A stretch of DNA of 64,000 nucleotides from Catonia carolina (Eukaryota > Arthropoda > Insecta > Hemiptera > Achilidae): the NCBI GenBank assembly GCA_035578175.1, contig JAQMRL010000003.1, forward strand, positions 88,328,469 to 88,392,468, given 5' to 3'. Positions 37,001 through 48,447 of the stretch are shown here, piece by piece (position 1 is the stretch's first letter; the number at the start of each line of letters is the position of its first letter). The notes beneath the pieces are model-generated. The model ran no database searches, was not told where the DNA came from, and was given only the letters and a program-made list of their open reading frames with translations. The position numbers and the translations under genes are program-made.

Positions 37001-37970
37001 CGAGGGCTATTCAGAAAGTAGGGAACGTTTTGTAAATAAACAAAAACTATGTAAAAGAAAATTTTTTTATTATATACATCTGAAAGAGTGACTAAAATAC
37101 TACTTTTCTACATAGTCACCAAGCAAATTGAGGCACTTGTCATAGCGGTGGACAAGCTTCAAAATTCCTTCGTCATAGAAATCCGCCGCCTGCGACCGCA
37201 GCCACTCAGTGACGCGCGCCCGGAGTTCCTCGTCGTCGTCGAAGTGCTGTGTTGCTAGCCAGTTCTTCATTCTTGGAAACAAGTGAAAATCACTCGGTGC
37301 AAGATCAGGACTATAGGGTGGATGAGGGAAAACCTCCAATTTGAATGAATCAAGGAGTTCTTTTGTGCGGTTTGCCGTGTGAGGTCGGGCATTGTTATGA
37401 GGAAACAAAATTTTTGACGACAACTTTCCTCGGCGCTTGTTTTGAACTGCTCTCCTAAGGTTGCGCAATGTTTGGCAGTACCGATCAGAGTTTATTGTTG
37501 CACCACGCTCGAGAAAGACAATGAGCAGCGCACCTTGCCTGTCCCAAAACACAGTAGCCATAATCTTCCTTACTGATTTTTGTGCGGTTTGTACGGCAAA
37601 CCGCACAAAAGAACTCCTTGATTCATTCAAATGGGAGGTTTTCCCTCATCCACCCTATAGTCCTGATCTTGCACCGAGTGATTTTCACTTGTTTCCAAGA
37701 ATGAAGAACTGGCTAGCAACACAGCGCTTCGACGATGACGAGGAACTCCGGGCGCGCGTCACTGAGTGGCTGCGGTCGCAGGCGGCGGATTTCTATGACG
37801 AAGGAATTTTGAAGCTTGTCCACCGCTATGACAAGTGCCTCAATTTGCTTGGGGACTATGTAGAAAAGTAGTATTTTAGTCACTCTTTCAGATGTATATA
37901 ATAAAAAATTTTTCTTTTTCATAGTTTTTGTTTATTTACAAAACGTTCCCTACTTTCTGAATAGCCCTCG
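37001..37970. mobile_element. Fold-back mariner derivative 2 (nearly perfect palindrome)
   Basis: The 970-bp element is flanked by TA (36999-37000 and 37971-37972). Both ends are CGAGGGCTATTCAGAAAGTA (right end complemented). The arms are 378 bp each (37001-37378 and 37593-37970) around a 214-bp spacer, and show only a handful of mismatches by eye. Both arms encode the mariner C terminus; the left arm plus spacer also encodes the middle of the protein on the minus strand. G+C is much higher than the flanks, consistent with a young, recently acquired element. Confidence 0.92.
37100..37570 (-). pseudogene. mariner transposase, C-terminal half
   Basis: The minus-strand frame (open to 37630) reads IMATVFWDRQGALLIVFLER, INSDRYCQTLRNLRRAV, FPHNNARPHTANRTKELLDS, PPYSPDLAPSDFHLFPRM and ends RYDKCLNLLGDYVEK. 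The YSPDLAPSDFHLF block carries the third catalytic Asp of the D,D34D triad. The second Asp (expected HDNARPH) is Asn here, while the 34-residue spacing is kept. The first catalytic block and the DNA-binding domain are absent. The right arm repeats the C-terminal part on the plus strand (37597-37871). It cannot make active transposase. Confidence 0.9.
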
Positions 37971-37972
37971 TA

Positions 37973-38722
37973 AATAAATAATAAACAAAAACAAATAAAC
38001 GTGGGAGATCAATTTTTGCGATGAGAAAATTACAAAGTCATTTTTAAAGGATTGTTTGAAGTGGATTTTGTTTTTCTCTAGTCAGGATAAAAGTATTATT
38101 TAATTAAGATAAGAGAAATTCTTAAATTGATTTTACAAAGAGAATGCAATAAAAATATAGCTTGAAAAAAATTACCGTAAATTTCAGCTAATTCTATAGA
38201 TTTAAATTCTCTGGTAAGAGAAATGAATTATTTTTAATCTGAAAAATACACAAAGGGACGAGAAGAACTGAGAAATGGTTGATAACTGCACAGTAATATT
38301 TCAGATGAAGAAGCAAAGCAGACTCAGCGAATTGAAGAGATTGATTTCCTGTTCTATTAGATTTAAATGAATTTTTATTCAATTTAATCTCTTACAGTTC
38401 TTTCCTACAATTTCATACTTCATTTTTTACTTTTTAAAAATGGATTATGCACTTTGAATGACAAAATTATTTTGGATACGTTTACTTCCACATCTTTTCC
38501 TACAATATTACGATAAATCGCACTATATATTATCCCACTTTTCTACTAATTCAGCATAATTTTACTCATTTTGAACGATTTTTATCCGGTACCTCTCAAA
38601 ATATAACACACTATGAAAGCAAATCAAAACAAACTTATTTTTTATATTTGAACATTTATTTATTAGTATAGTCAGCAGTGTAAAAGAATTCAAAAAGGAA
38701 TTGACAAATTTAAATGCAAAAA
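37973..38722. other. AT-rich intronic sequence
   Basis: Nothing recognised. Confidence 0.45.
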
Positions 38723-39393
38723 TCTAGTGTGAAACATTCACATGATTCTCTTGCCAATGTAAACAATGAACAAAATAACTTAAGTTTAATCACGAGTGAA
38801 TGAAGCTAATTAAAAATCAAACTCTGTAGAACTTAAATATACGAAAGATCACTAATTGACGCAAACTAAGCTATGTAAAAAAAATTTCTTGAGAAAAAAG
38901 TAGTAGGTTTTTTTATTTCCCATAATTTTAACTATCACTTTTGTCTAAAATGCAATATTGTTGCGAAAGCAACTGCTTTCGAGTTGCTTTCGATGGAAGT
39001 TCCCATCGAGGCCATAAAATAGTTCAGCGAGCATCTTCAAAGAAACTTGGCTACATTTCGTGTTGACAAAACCAGTTGCTCTCAGCATGCACAGAGCCTA
39101 AACGAAAAAATCACATCACACACGAAAATACGCTGCATGCAAAAAATTACTCTCTAGAGCTCGCGATCCGCAAAAATGAGTCGGCGGTCCGGACGCGGGC
39201 CGCGGTCAGCCAGTTGGTGACCACTGTCCTACTTTAATCACAAACGCTTTTCCCCTAAAATGTACATTAAGGCAGCAATATTTAAAAAATCATTTTTTAC
39301 CACGAGAACACAACCTCCCCAAGAATTTCAGCAGACATGGTGGTTACCTACCTTGCAGACAAAAACTGTAGTAAAAGAGGCGATTAAAAAAAA
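38723..39393 (+). repeat. HX repeat interrupted by a hAT-like fragment
   Basis: HX sequence covers 38723-38957 and about 39232-39393; the hairpin end is missing. The gap holds the hAT-like fragment. Confidence 0.7.
38958..39226 (-). mobile_element. hAT-like terminal fragment with strong hairpins
   Basis: The minus strand starts CAGTGGTCACCAACTGGCTG and a GC-rich GGCCCGCGTCCGGACC stretch, like hAT (Charlie-type) termini (CAGTGGTYCCCAAC...GGCCCGCGG). Near the other side are two perfect hairpins: CGAAAGCAACT/AGTTGCTTTCG (38964-38974 with 38982-38992) and CGATGG/CCATCG. Only one TIR was found. Confidence 0.5.
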
Positions 39394-41107
39394 AACTTAG
39401 CAGTTTTATAGAAAATCAATAATAAATTAGTAAAATTAATTTTGAAAGAAAATTTCTGAATAGACATAGCCTACATCTTTGAAAACACACAACCAGATGT
39501 AAATTAAAAAATTAAAACTTCAACCAAAATATATGAGTTATGAAACATTTAAAAGGGAAAATAATTCAATCGTTTCAAAGTTAGAAATAATAAAATTTAT
39601 GGGAAAGATTTAGTGCAAGATTTCAAGATTATACTAATATGCACGCGAAATAAGTAGTAGGCAAGGGAAGCCAAAAACATCAATTAATCTATCTAGAATG
39701 GTAACATCAAATGAATGAAAACAGACTGACCAGGAAACTCCTGGGAATTTTTGAAGAACGTAAAAAGAACATCACCTAAATCGTCTGGACAAAACATAAG
39801 GCAAGATTGTATGTTTGATATAGAAAACTTGGTGTGAATAACTAGAGATGCAGTTGAAACAACTATAAGGAAACTCAAGACGAAAAACAATACCAGAAGA
39901 AGAAAGAAAGAACATATTTGAGAGAATGAAGGCGTTTTGGGGAAAGTGGAAAAGAGAGAAAACCAAAATAAAAGGGGAACGTTCATAGTAGCACGCTCGG
40001 GTATGAGCAAGTTCACAAAATAACGAATGAAAAAACAGACTATTTTATAAAAAAGCAAAACATTTTTGGGGAAGAAGCGAGAAACAAAATACCAGACGTA
40101 ATAAAACAACCAAATCGAAATACTCTCAGACTACCGGATTATGAATACAGAAATAAAATGAAGAATAAACTGCAGGTGAATAACCCTATACACTGTTTAC
40201 AGTCGAGTTTTATTAAAATTCTCTCTAGTAAAATTATTTAAATTTATACGAATTTTTCTTGAATATTTTCCAAAGACTTTAGCTTCCGCGATTAGTTTTA
40301 ATTTTAGATACAATTTAGTTTCTTTTGTTCAAGTAAAATTACGTGATAAAATTATTACTAATTAAATATAATATAAAAGGACAACCATGTCAACGCACAG
40401 CCGAAACTACTGACGCTACATACTTGAAATTTGGATGTTAGCTTTCTTATGATGTGTAAGCGCGCACTAAGAAAGGATTTTTCAAAATTTTGATTTTAAA
40501 GGGCAGAAATAGCAAACATTCCCCCCCGCTGATGCGAGGATGAAGAATCAACGCGAAGCGCTACGCTTACTGCTGGTTCTCCAACACACATTTACCCCCT
40601 CCATAGGCATATTCCATAGCATCCAGTATTACAACGTACACAGCAGATCAATTACAAAACTATAGCTATTTTCCCAGAAGTTGAATTGACTTCAACACCG
40701 ATTTTAATCTATGTTTTACTTTTGTCACTCCGGTTGTTGTACTGTAATAGTGTTTAATCTTTTAACCTAACACTGGATTTACATTTTAGACAGAATTAAT
40801 TCCAGAATTGTTGTAATTAGCATAATAAGCGTTATGTTTTTTTATGCTTTATAGTATTATTACTTATTATGCAAGATACGAATGTTATTGCTTAAGTCAC
40901 ACAATGTATTTGACTGACATTGTAAAAATGATTTTTGCAACCGAACAATTAAAATTTAATTAAAAAAAATTGTCTCAACCAATTCAGTAAAATGCATAGG
41001 ATAAAGTTATTTTCTTAAATCTAACTTAACTTTAAATAAAACAACAGTTATTTATGTAAATTCAGGAAATATGCTAATCTCTCTCTTTTTCATTTTTTCA
41101 CCATAAG
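39394..41107. other. Intronic sequence with decayed repeat traces
   Basis: 39690-39970 has an RT-tail-like plus-strand trace (NRLTRKLLGIFEERK) with stops. 40460-40530 (AAGAAAGGATTTTTCAAAAT ...) matches 41661-41720 inside the Helitron-like element. The rest is AT-rich. Confidence 0.35.
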
Positions 41108-41463
41108 GGTCGATTAACACACATCCGTCACGTCACGTCTCAGTTCTGTCATTCCGAGAAGTATCAGTCACAGAAAAATATTCTTTCTTGAAAAATTAAT
41201 GACATTGTCTACACTGAGCACCGGCACCGTCCCGAATCCGGTGCGTCAGTCTTGTCGCCGTCACCGAACCGTCAAAACTATATTTTTTTCTCGACGATAT
41301 TTTGTTTTTTACGGACGTGTTTGTCTCTGAAAAATGACTGAATGGAGTTTGACGGAAGGAAAACTGACGTACATGTGTGAATACTGTCATCATTTTTGAC
41401 TTCGAGTGGCCGTGCCGGTTCCGTTTCGGAATGGTGACGCGATTGATGTGTGTGAATTTCTTT
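41108..41463. repeat. Candidate short TIR element
   Basis: ATTAACACACATCCGTCACG at the left and, complemented, ATTCACACACATCAATCGCG at the right form imperfect inverted ends around a GC-richer interior. No duplication is clear. Confidence 0.3.
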
Positions 41464-41570
41464 ATACGTAATTCCAAAAAAATTATATTTGTGACTTAGC
41501 AAATAGGTTATTAGCAGATTATAAATCAGTTATTAGCATATTAAAATAAAGAATCATAGCCTTAAAATTG

Positions 41571-41796
41571 CATGGGCGAAGCCACGACGGGGCGCTATCT
41601 ATTATATAAAAAGAGATGTCCTGATTTATAGATCATTTTAAGTTTCTAAACTGTTGTTAAGAAAGGATTTTGCAAAATTTTTATTTTAAATGGTAGAATT
41701 CGCAAAAATACCTTCCCATAGAAATACAGAGAGTATACGTAAACAGCTGATTCTTTGTTTACGTTTGCGTGGGCGAAGCCACGCGGGACCCGCTAG
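41571..41796 (+). mobile_element. Helitron-like 3' end
   Basis: Ends GTGGGCGAAGCCACGCGGGA then CCCGCTAG|T: a GC hairpin (GTGG..CGAAG..CCAC) followed by CTAG, the Helitron 3' signature. A decayed second copy of the same motif is at 41571-41597, about 195 bp upstream. Confidence 0.55.
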
Positions 41797-41929
41797 TTAA
41801 ATATAATTATTCATAGTAAAAACGTTACTAAAGAAAAGGAAATTAACACGAAACTTTGATAATTTAGTTGTAAATTTAACCATAATTATAAACAGCTTAG
41901 AATTCATTCATTCTGTCTGAATTATGTAG

Positions 41930-42324
41930 TTGTTGTTTAGGTCATCAGCCAAAAGGCTGGTTTGAACCTGTAGAGGTTTTACTAAGTAAAACGAGGAGTG
42001 AGGTGGTTTACCGTTGCCTTCCTTACTGAGTGGAAAAGTACGCTTATCAGCATGCCGGGCCCTCTGAAAAGCACATATTTTCCACTCTGCAAACGACACC
42101 TTCACTTCATTCACCACAGGGTCTGGCTGTATAATGAAATTCATTACTTTCAGAGGAGATAACTCTGATTAGTGTCTTTTGCACCTCTACCTCTTCTGTT
42201 CTTAAATGATTCAGTCATTTAATTGGCTGACCATGTGATAAGAAACAGAACTATTTATTTTAGCCCTGCAACGAACAGATTGAGTGTAAATAATTTGACA
42301 CTCCACCTGTCCGTCATGGGCAGA
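41930..42324 (-). mobile_element. RP retroposon with 10-bp target duplication and intact frame
   Basis: 395-bp reverse copy flanked by AATTATGTAG (41920-41929 and 42325-42334). The small frame runs uninterrupted from ATG at 42144 through the whole element: MNFIIQPDPVVNEVKVSFAE to TSLLADDLNNN. The function of the frame is unknown. Confidence 0.9.
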
Positions 42325-42560
42325 AATTATGTAGGTTAACTTAAAAGCAGCAAGCTATACTAAATGATTGATTAAGAGTTATGAGTGATTAATTCATGAA
42401 TTTGTTTTAAACCCTTCAGTGTGTGCGTTGCAATCTGTTACTCAATCTGATTACTCAGGCCAAACCATTCCTGAGAATGTACAGTTAACTGAACCCTAAC
42501 ATCAAAATATACCGGTAACCATAGTCTAGTATTTAAATCCATATAAAAGTAACTATACTA

Positions 42561-43130
42561 TTAACCACGAAATTGTGAGCTTCCTAGTAAACCAGCAGTC
42601 GGGTACCTCCACCTATCCTGCCTTACAGTGTTGCCACTCCACCCGCCCAGCCCGTGGCACTGGCATTGCTTCACTCAGTTCAATGCAAGCGTGACATACA
42701 TAACGTTTCGTAACGTTTGTGGGCCGTTTTTTTAAAAGTCATTTTCGTTTTAAATATTTCTTTATTTTATAGGCCTATTGTTTAATTGTTTAATACAGTC
42801 TTCCGTTACAAAAATTTATTTGTTACTTTTCAGTGTATTAAATGCATTTTTAGTTGTATATGAATGAATTAAGTGATTTTGACGAATAACCCGGTAAATT
42901 GACTCCGAACAGCGTCGTTATCGAAAGAAAGACCTTAGAAAACAAAGTACGGAATAATCAGTAAAGTTTATGATTTTTTTCAAAATTTGGCTAACAACCC
43001 TGTAGCAAAAAAAATTAAATTTTTAATTTTTATGATAATAAGATAAGATAAAAAGTTCGTTCCCACTTCGCCAAATACGGCAACACTGCATTACTGTCTA
43101 ACTAGATCCAGGCTCGCAATTTTATGGTTA
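42561..43130. mobile_element. TIR element inserted in an SA SINE
   Basis: The left end TTAACCACGAAATTGTGAGC and the complemented right end TAACCATAAAATTGCGAGCC are inverted repeats (TAACCAYRAAATTGYGAGC). The interior is non-coding. The duplication is unclear (ACTAT/ACTAG). Confidence 0.65.
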
Positions 43131-43157
43131 CTAGTACAACGACCTTTACTAGGATTT

Positions 43158-43468
43158 TTTTTTGTAATCCCTAATATGTGTACGTTGCAATCTGTTCAAT
43201 TCAGAACAATAAGCAACCCCATGACCCAATGAGATGAGGATGATGTGTATGGCGTGTAAATGAGGTGTAGTCTTGAACAGACTCAGGTCGACCATTCCTG
43301 AGAGAGTATGGTTAATTAAACCCCAACCATCAAAGTACACCGGTAACCACTGTCTAGTATTCAAATCCGTATAAAAGTAACTACCTTTACTAGGATTTGA
43401 ACCAGGAACCTTCGTCTCCGAAAATCAAATTTTGGCGACGACTTTACCTCTAGACCAACCCGGTGGTA
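43158..43468 (-). repeat. Young SA SINE with 13-bp target duplication
   Basis: Flanked by a perfect TTTACTAGGATTT (43145-43157 and 43469-43481), which is itself part of the older SA copy. Confidence 0.9.
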
Positions 43469-43659
43469 TTTACTAGGATTTAAACCATGGAAACTTTGTC
43501 TCCGTACATCAGCTGTCAAAGAGCTGACTCGCGGCGACGACTTTACCATAAGACCAACCCGATGATTACATTCATTAAAGTATCAAAAATGATAAAATTA
43601 TGTTTTTCCTCCAGTCCAGCCCAAAAATTCATCTAGTAGAAAGCCGCTTTGTACCATCA

Positions 43660-43790
43660 AGTAACAGCGGTTGGGCGAACCACATTGTATGGTGACTGGC
43701 TCACAGCCACTGATTAACAAATATCACTTGGTATCGCTATTCCAGTTCCGGTAACTTACATCAAAACTCCAGCATAATCGAGCCATAAAA
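43660..43790 (+). repeat. R5 repeat, copy 1
   Basis: Matches 59262-59400 (shared CGGTTGGGCRARC, TATGGTGACYRGC, ACAGCCA..AACAAA). A weak third trace lies at 46785-46830. Identity unknown. Confidence 0.5.
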
Positions 43791-45481
43791 CTGGTTGGTT
43801 GATTTAATAGAAAGTTCCCAATGATAAAATAAAGCTTGAAGATATTAATAATAGACAATAATCAACTAGAAATGACAATGGTAATGTTTTAAGTAAAACT
43901 ATAACTTATTTGGTTTGGAAACGGAATAAATGCTTCGGACGACAGTCTATCATGGATTATACAAAATATTAACACAGTCAAAAGAATTTTTATTTTAATG
44001 TGAGAACGGAAGGTGTTAAGTCACATACTTTTTAACTTAAAGAACTGTAAAATTTACGAAAAATAAAGAATCCAATGATAAGATCACTTTCAGAAATTAA
44101 TGTAAAAAATGTGTGGCTGTCGTGGTCAAGCCCACATTTTTTTGCTCCGTAGTAACATAACCCAAAATTTAACAAGTCAAAAAATGTATGTTATTTTACG
44201 TGATAATGAAAGTTTATTCATTTATAACAATAAAGTTTTTTATCAATATTTGTTCCGACCGGCGCGGACTATCTCAAATCATACACCTAGGAGTAGCAAA
44301 CAGAAAATTCTATGAAAATACCTTTTTTGATAAAAAAAGGGCTTCTTAAAAAAGGTACACATTCAAAAACAGTTTTCCAAAATTTTATAAAATTTTAATA
44401 CCGTTTAACGATACATACGTTTTGTAGTTTTAGTTGAAATATTTTATACGTCGAACATCGAAATTGATCGAAAACTTTAGGCAACTCAAATCTGTGAACA
44501 GCTACATTAAAACAAGTGTACGACGACCACTTTTAAAAAAAATTCAGAATAGTATTCTCGTATTCCATTAAAAATTCCAAATAAAATTTACAAATTTTGA
44601 TAAATATAAATTTTTATAAACTTGGTATGTAAATATAAAGCTTACAAACTACTGATTTGGTTTCTAATGATAACATTAAAACTTTTATAGACGTTTTATA
44701 ATACCGAATAAAGTAGCCTACGTAATGGCAAAAACAAAATTAGTTGATATTTACTGAAAACGTGAAATAAAAATATAAAAACTCTTAACACAATACTTAT
44801 ATCACGTTTGATTCGGTCCTAAAATCTAAAAAAAATATAATTAATCTTTGTTATAAATTTTTTATCTGATATGATACCTAATATCATTAGGCAGCAATTT
44901 AAAAAAAAATAACGGCTAAAAGTAAGATTTCAAAGTAACACTTTCGAAAGTCTCTTGTCTTTTGATTTTTTTTTATAATAATCCCCGCAAAGAAAGATTA
45001 ATGTTCTTTTTTCCTGACAAAAGAACAACTGAGTATAAAAGCGGAAAAGCTGTATTTCAAAGAGAATAAAAAATACATAAATAAATTTTAAGTATAAAAA
45101 TAAAAGTTACATTTAAATTTCAACAGTCAACTTCATGCATTATTTTCAGAGGATAAACCAATAGGTTTAAAAATTGAGTCTTCATTTCTGGGTTTTTTTA
45201 ATGTAGGGTGTGCCTAATGTTAAATAACGAGGCCATTTTTATTTTCCCCAAAGAAATCCAATATTCACGTAAAGTTTATTGGGCTCGTTACCAAATTCGT
45301 TCAATCTTCAGCTATTTTATTACTCGTTATAGAATCATAAATTTCATTTTTTCTTTGAATTTACTGTTAATTTAAACACTATTATCAGATTCTTACCATA
45401 CCGTCATTAGATCTGTCATTATACTGTATAAAGTTATAAGTAGAGTAGATAATCATTAACTTTATTTTTGGTCATACGACA
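43791..45481. other. AT-rich intronic sequence
   Basis: No element recognised. Confidence 0.4.
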
Positions 45482-45561
45482 CTACACTCGGTTCACCGTA
45501 AGAAAGTTATCTCAAGTAAAAAAATAATGACGTCACTGAGCATGCGCATTATTTAAATATA

Positions 45562-46480
45562 CGAGGTGTGTTCAAAAAGTAACGGGAATTTTTAAATTTC
45601 GCGGGTTTGGATAGTCCGATTGTAAAATCTTCTTTTTTATTATGTTGGTACACATGCCCCTGACGTACGATAAAATTTTCAACAATATTCATTGCTTAGT
45701 TCTTAAGTGGAAGCCACTAAGGTTAGACGTGTTTTTCGAGCACGGCTATTTTTGTTTGTTAAAAAAATGGATCAAAGAATTAGTATTAAATTTTGCGTGA
45801 AAAATGAAATAAAGTGTGTGAAATGTTAACAAAGGCATATGGTGAGTCTGCTATGAGTAAAACAAGGATTTACGAGTGGTATAAGCGTTTCCAAGATGGC
45901 CGCGAAAACGTTGAAGATGACGAACGACCCGGACGTCCAAGCACATCAACAACCGATGAAAACGTGAAAAAAGTGAAAGATATGGTTATGAACGATCGCC
46001 GAATCACAATCAGAGAAGTTAGTGATGATGTTGGCATATCGATTGGCTCATGCCATGAAATTTTTTCGGATGTTTTGGGTATGAAACGTGTGGCAGCAAA
46101 ATTTGTTCCAAAATTGTTGAATTTCGAACAAAAACAGCGGCAAATGGAAGTTGCTCAGGAGTCACTAAATGAAGTCGACAACGATGCGGATCTACTCAAA
46201 CGTGTTATAACAGGTGACGAAACATGGGTTTACGGATACGATGTCGAAACTAAGGCTCAATCGTTCCAGTGGAGGCATTCTGGATCGCCAAGACCGAAAA
46301 AGGTTCGACAAGTAAGGTCAAATGTGAAGGTTATGCTCACTGTGTTCTTCGATTTTAATGGCATAGTGCATCATGAATTCTTGTCACAAGGTCAAACAAT
46401 CAATAAGGAGTACTACCTACAAGTTCAACGCCGTTTGCGTGAAGCAATCCGAAAAAAACGCCCGGATTTGTGGCAAAACA
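45562..46480 (+). mobile_element. mariner element, 3' truncated
   Basis: The 5' TIR is CGAGGTGTGTTCAAAAAGTA, preceded by TA (45560-45561). The element ends abruptly about 46480 within the transposase, without 3' TIR. Confidence 0.85.
45767..46480 (+). pseudogene. mariner transposase, N-terminal two-thirds
   Basis: The start MDQRISIKFCVKNEIKC lies at 45767 and a deletion near 45810 shifts the frame. The main frame (45814 on) reads YEWYKRFQDGRENVEDDERP (HTH region), the GRPSTS linker, ITIREVSDDVGISIGSCHEI, the mariner block KRVAAKFVPKLL and the first catalytic motif TGDETWVYGYD (Asp at about residue 135 of that frame), then QVRSNVKVMLTVFFDFNGIV and RPDLWQNN. The HDNAPAH and YSPDLAP blocks holding the other two catalytic Asp are lost by truncation; the remaining residues to 46542 are non-homologous. 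Confidence 0.9.
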
Positions 46481-46676
46481 ATTGCTTTGGTATTTTTTGG
46501 TTTTTTAATTTCTATTTATCGTTTAATTCTGCATATGGTTAAAAGCACGTATCAATTATCATTATGATGTTTTCGTTAAAAGTGTTGAATTTTTTATGAG
46601 TCACCGCTTTATCAGCTGATTCGGTAACTGCTGTTTGTTTACTCGAGATATCTTTCTTACGATGAACCGAGTATAG

Positions 46677-47017
46677 ACGTATTAGGAAACCTTTAAAATC
46701 ACAAACCGGCCACGCCAGTATTAGTAATATCTGGTAGAAAGTTACTATTAATTGTTACGTAACAACGAAAAAGTTATAAACTTTATACTGTGACCAGCCG
46801 TACGTGAACAAACTTCACCAAAGTACCTAATCAAATTCACATCTACAAGTCAAAATGGCATGAGGAAATCATGTGAAGCTTACATTAATAAATGTGGCTA
46901 GAAATTCGTGTTTTAATTTAATAAAGAAATAACAGAAGCTGAAAAAATATTTTAAACCTATTCTATTGTTCAGTAACATTAAAAAATCAATACTGGGATG
47001 TTAATAATTTTACTAGA
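46677..47017. other. Intronic sequence
   Basis: Only the weak R5-like trace at 46785-46830. Confidence 0.4.
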
Positions 47018-47019
47018 TA

Positions 47020-48100
47020 CAGTAGAACCTCGGAAACTGGACAGCTGCCGTAGCAACGATAAGTTGAAATAGAACTGTTGTTGAAATCAGCTGAGTAGTA
47101 GTTATGTTCGGCAAATGAAAATCGCTATTACTTTTATTAGCTAGTAGGTAGCCATTATTTAGTACACCCTACGACTTGTCACGGTAAATTGTGTTATTTA
47201 ACCAGCTCACTTTCTAGAAATTTAAATCCCAATTATTTTTAGAAATGGATGTGCGTGTTATCAAACTTCAATTATGTGCTAAAACTTCAAGTGATAGCAC
47301 ATGGTTTTATGTCAACGGCGTTATGTGCGTTAGCAAATTGCTTAGTTCTTAATTTTTAGATGTACATTTTTTAGAAGTAGTATTGTATGCCCATAATACT
47401 AATAATAAAGTATAGTTATGTCCATAACGGGCTGGTGAAGTGCTAAATTAATTACACTTAAACTATTGGTTCCAGGGCTACAAAAATTAGTTCTGTGTCT
47501 TATCACATAGTCAGCCAATTATATGACTGAACTATTTAAGAACAGAATAGGTAGAGGTGTAAAAGGCACTAGTTAGAGTTATATCCTCTGAAAGTAATGA
47601 ATTTCACTACACAGCCAGACCCTGTGGTGAATGAAGTGAAGTTGTCATTTGCAGGGTGGAAAGTGGGTGCTTTTCGGTGGGCCTGGCATGCTGATAAGCA
47701 TACTCTTTCAACTCAGTGAGGAAAGCAATAGTAAACCACCTCACTCCTAGTTTTTACTTAGTAAAACCTCTAGAGGTTCAAACCAGCCTTTCGGCTGTTG
47801 ACCTAAACAACATAAAAAATGAATATAGGTATGTCAGTTTTCACTTTTTCATTTATATGTTATTTAAATATTCAAATTAAATTCACATTATTCTGTGTAT
47901 TATTATAATACAAAAAACTTAATAATTTGCAGCAAAAACTGTAATTGTATTCTTCCATCAATCCCTCTCTGGATAACACAACATTTATCACTTAATAGAC
48001 TTTTAATTTAATACTTTTATTACTTATCACTCTGGATAACTCGACATTTCAAATTCTCGACAATCTCTAAGTAAATGGTCGAGTTTTCAAAGTTCTACTG
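47020..48100. mobile_element. Tigger/pogo-like element hosting an RP retroposon
   Basis: Left CAGTAGAACCTCGGAAACTG and complemented right CAGTAGAACTTTGAAAACTC are TIRs of the Tigger type, flanked by TA (47018-47019 and 48101-48102). Without the RP insertion (47422-47823 plus one duplication copy) it is about 668 bp. No transposase was recognised. Confidence 0.8.
47422..47823 (+). mobile_element. RP retroposon with 11-bp duplication
   Basis: Flanked by TATAGTTATGT (47411-47421) and TATAGGTATGT (47824-47834, one mismatch). The A-rich 3' tail (AACATAAAAAATGAA) shows the family is a retroposon with this as the sense orientation. The small frame is broken after about 40 codons. Confidence 0.85.
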
Positions 48101-48447
48101 TACTTATTAATTTAGGTATCAGGTTATTTCACCAGATTAATAAATGAATTACGTACAAGACAGAACGTTCGCTTTAGATATTTTAACTTCTCCGTTTTCA
48201 AGAGGATACCAGGATTGAACAAAGAAATCTTGTCAACTAAATTTTTGAATAAAAAAAAAGTACAAGATCTTGGCGGCCAAATTTCAATCTTAATGACAAC
48301 TGTAGAATAATAAAAAAATTCTCAAAATTTTAACTTTAAAAAAGTTAAAATGTGTATTAGAGAATACGCCATTCTCACGCGAATATTTAAATCACGATTT
48401 TCTGGTCCCAAAACCGAAATACTAGTCATTAAACAAACTAAAGTCAA

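Larger units (their letters stand above)
42409..43566 (-). repeat. Old SA SINE split by two nested insertions
   Basis: Pieces of one SA copy occur at 42409-42560, 43131-43157 and 43469-43566 in consistent order and orientation. They are separated by a TIR element (42561-43130) and a younger SA copy (43158-43468). Confidence 0.8.
45482..46676. mobile_element. Older TIR element hosting a truncated mariner
   Basis: Left CTACACTCGGTTCACCGTAA and complemented right CTATACTCGGTTCATCGTAA ends continue as inverted repeats for about 38 bp (to ...TATCTCRAGTAAA). The interior near the left, ATGACGTCACTGAGCATGCG, also occurs in the TIR element at 53334-53601. No matching flanking duplication was seen. 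Confidence 0.7.

Noticed and set aside
37461..37871. Plus-strand 136-codon frame as a separate gene
   Set aside because: Its first 45 codons are antisense to the spacer transposase; the rest is the second arm of the mariner palindrome.
39693..40109. 138-codon minus-strand protein frame
   Set aside because: Phe/Ser/Leu-rich translation of the complement of purine-rich, decayed retroelement-like sequence; no domain or codon signal.
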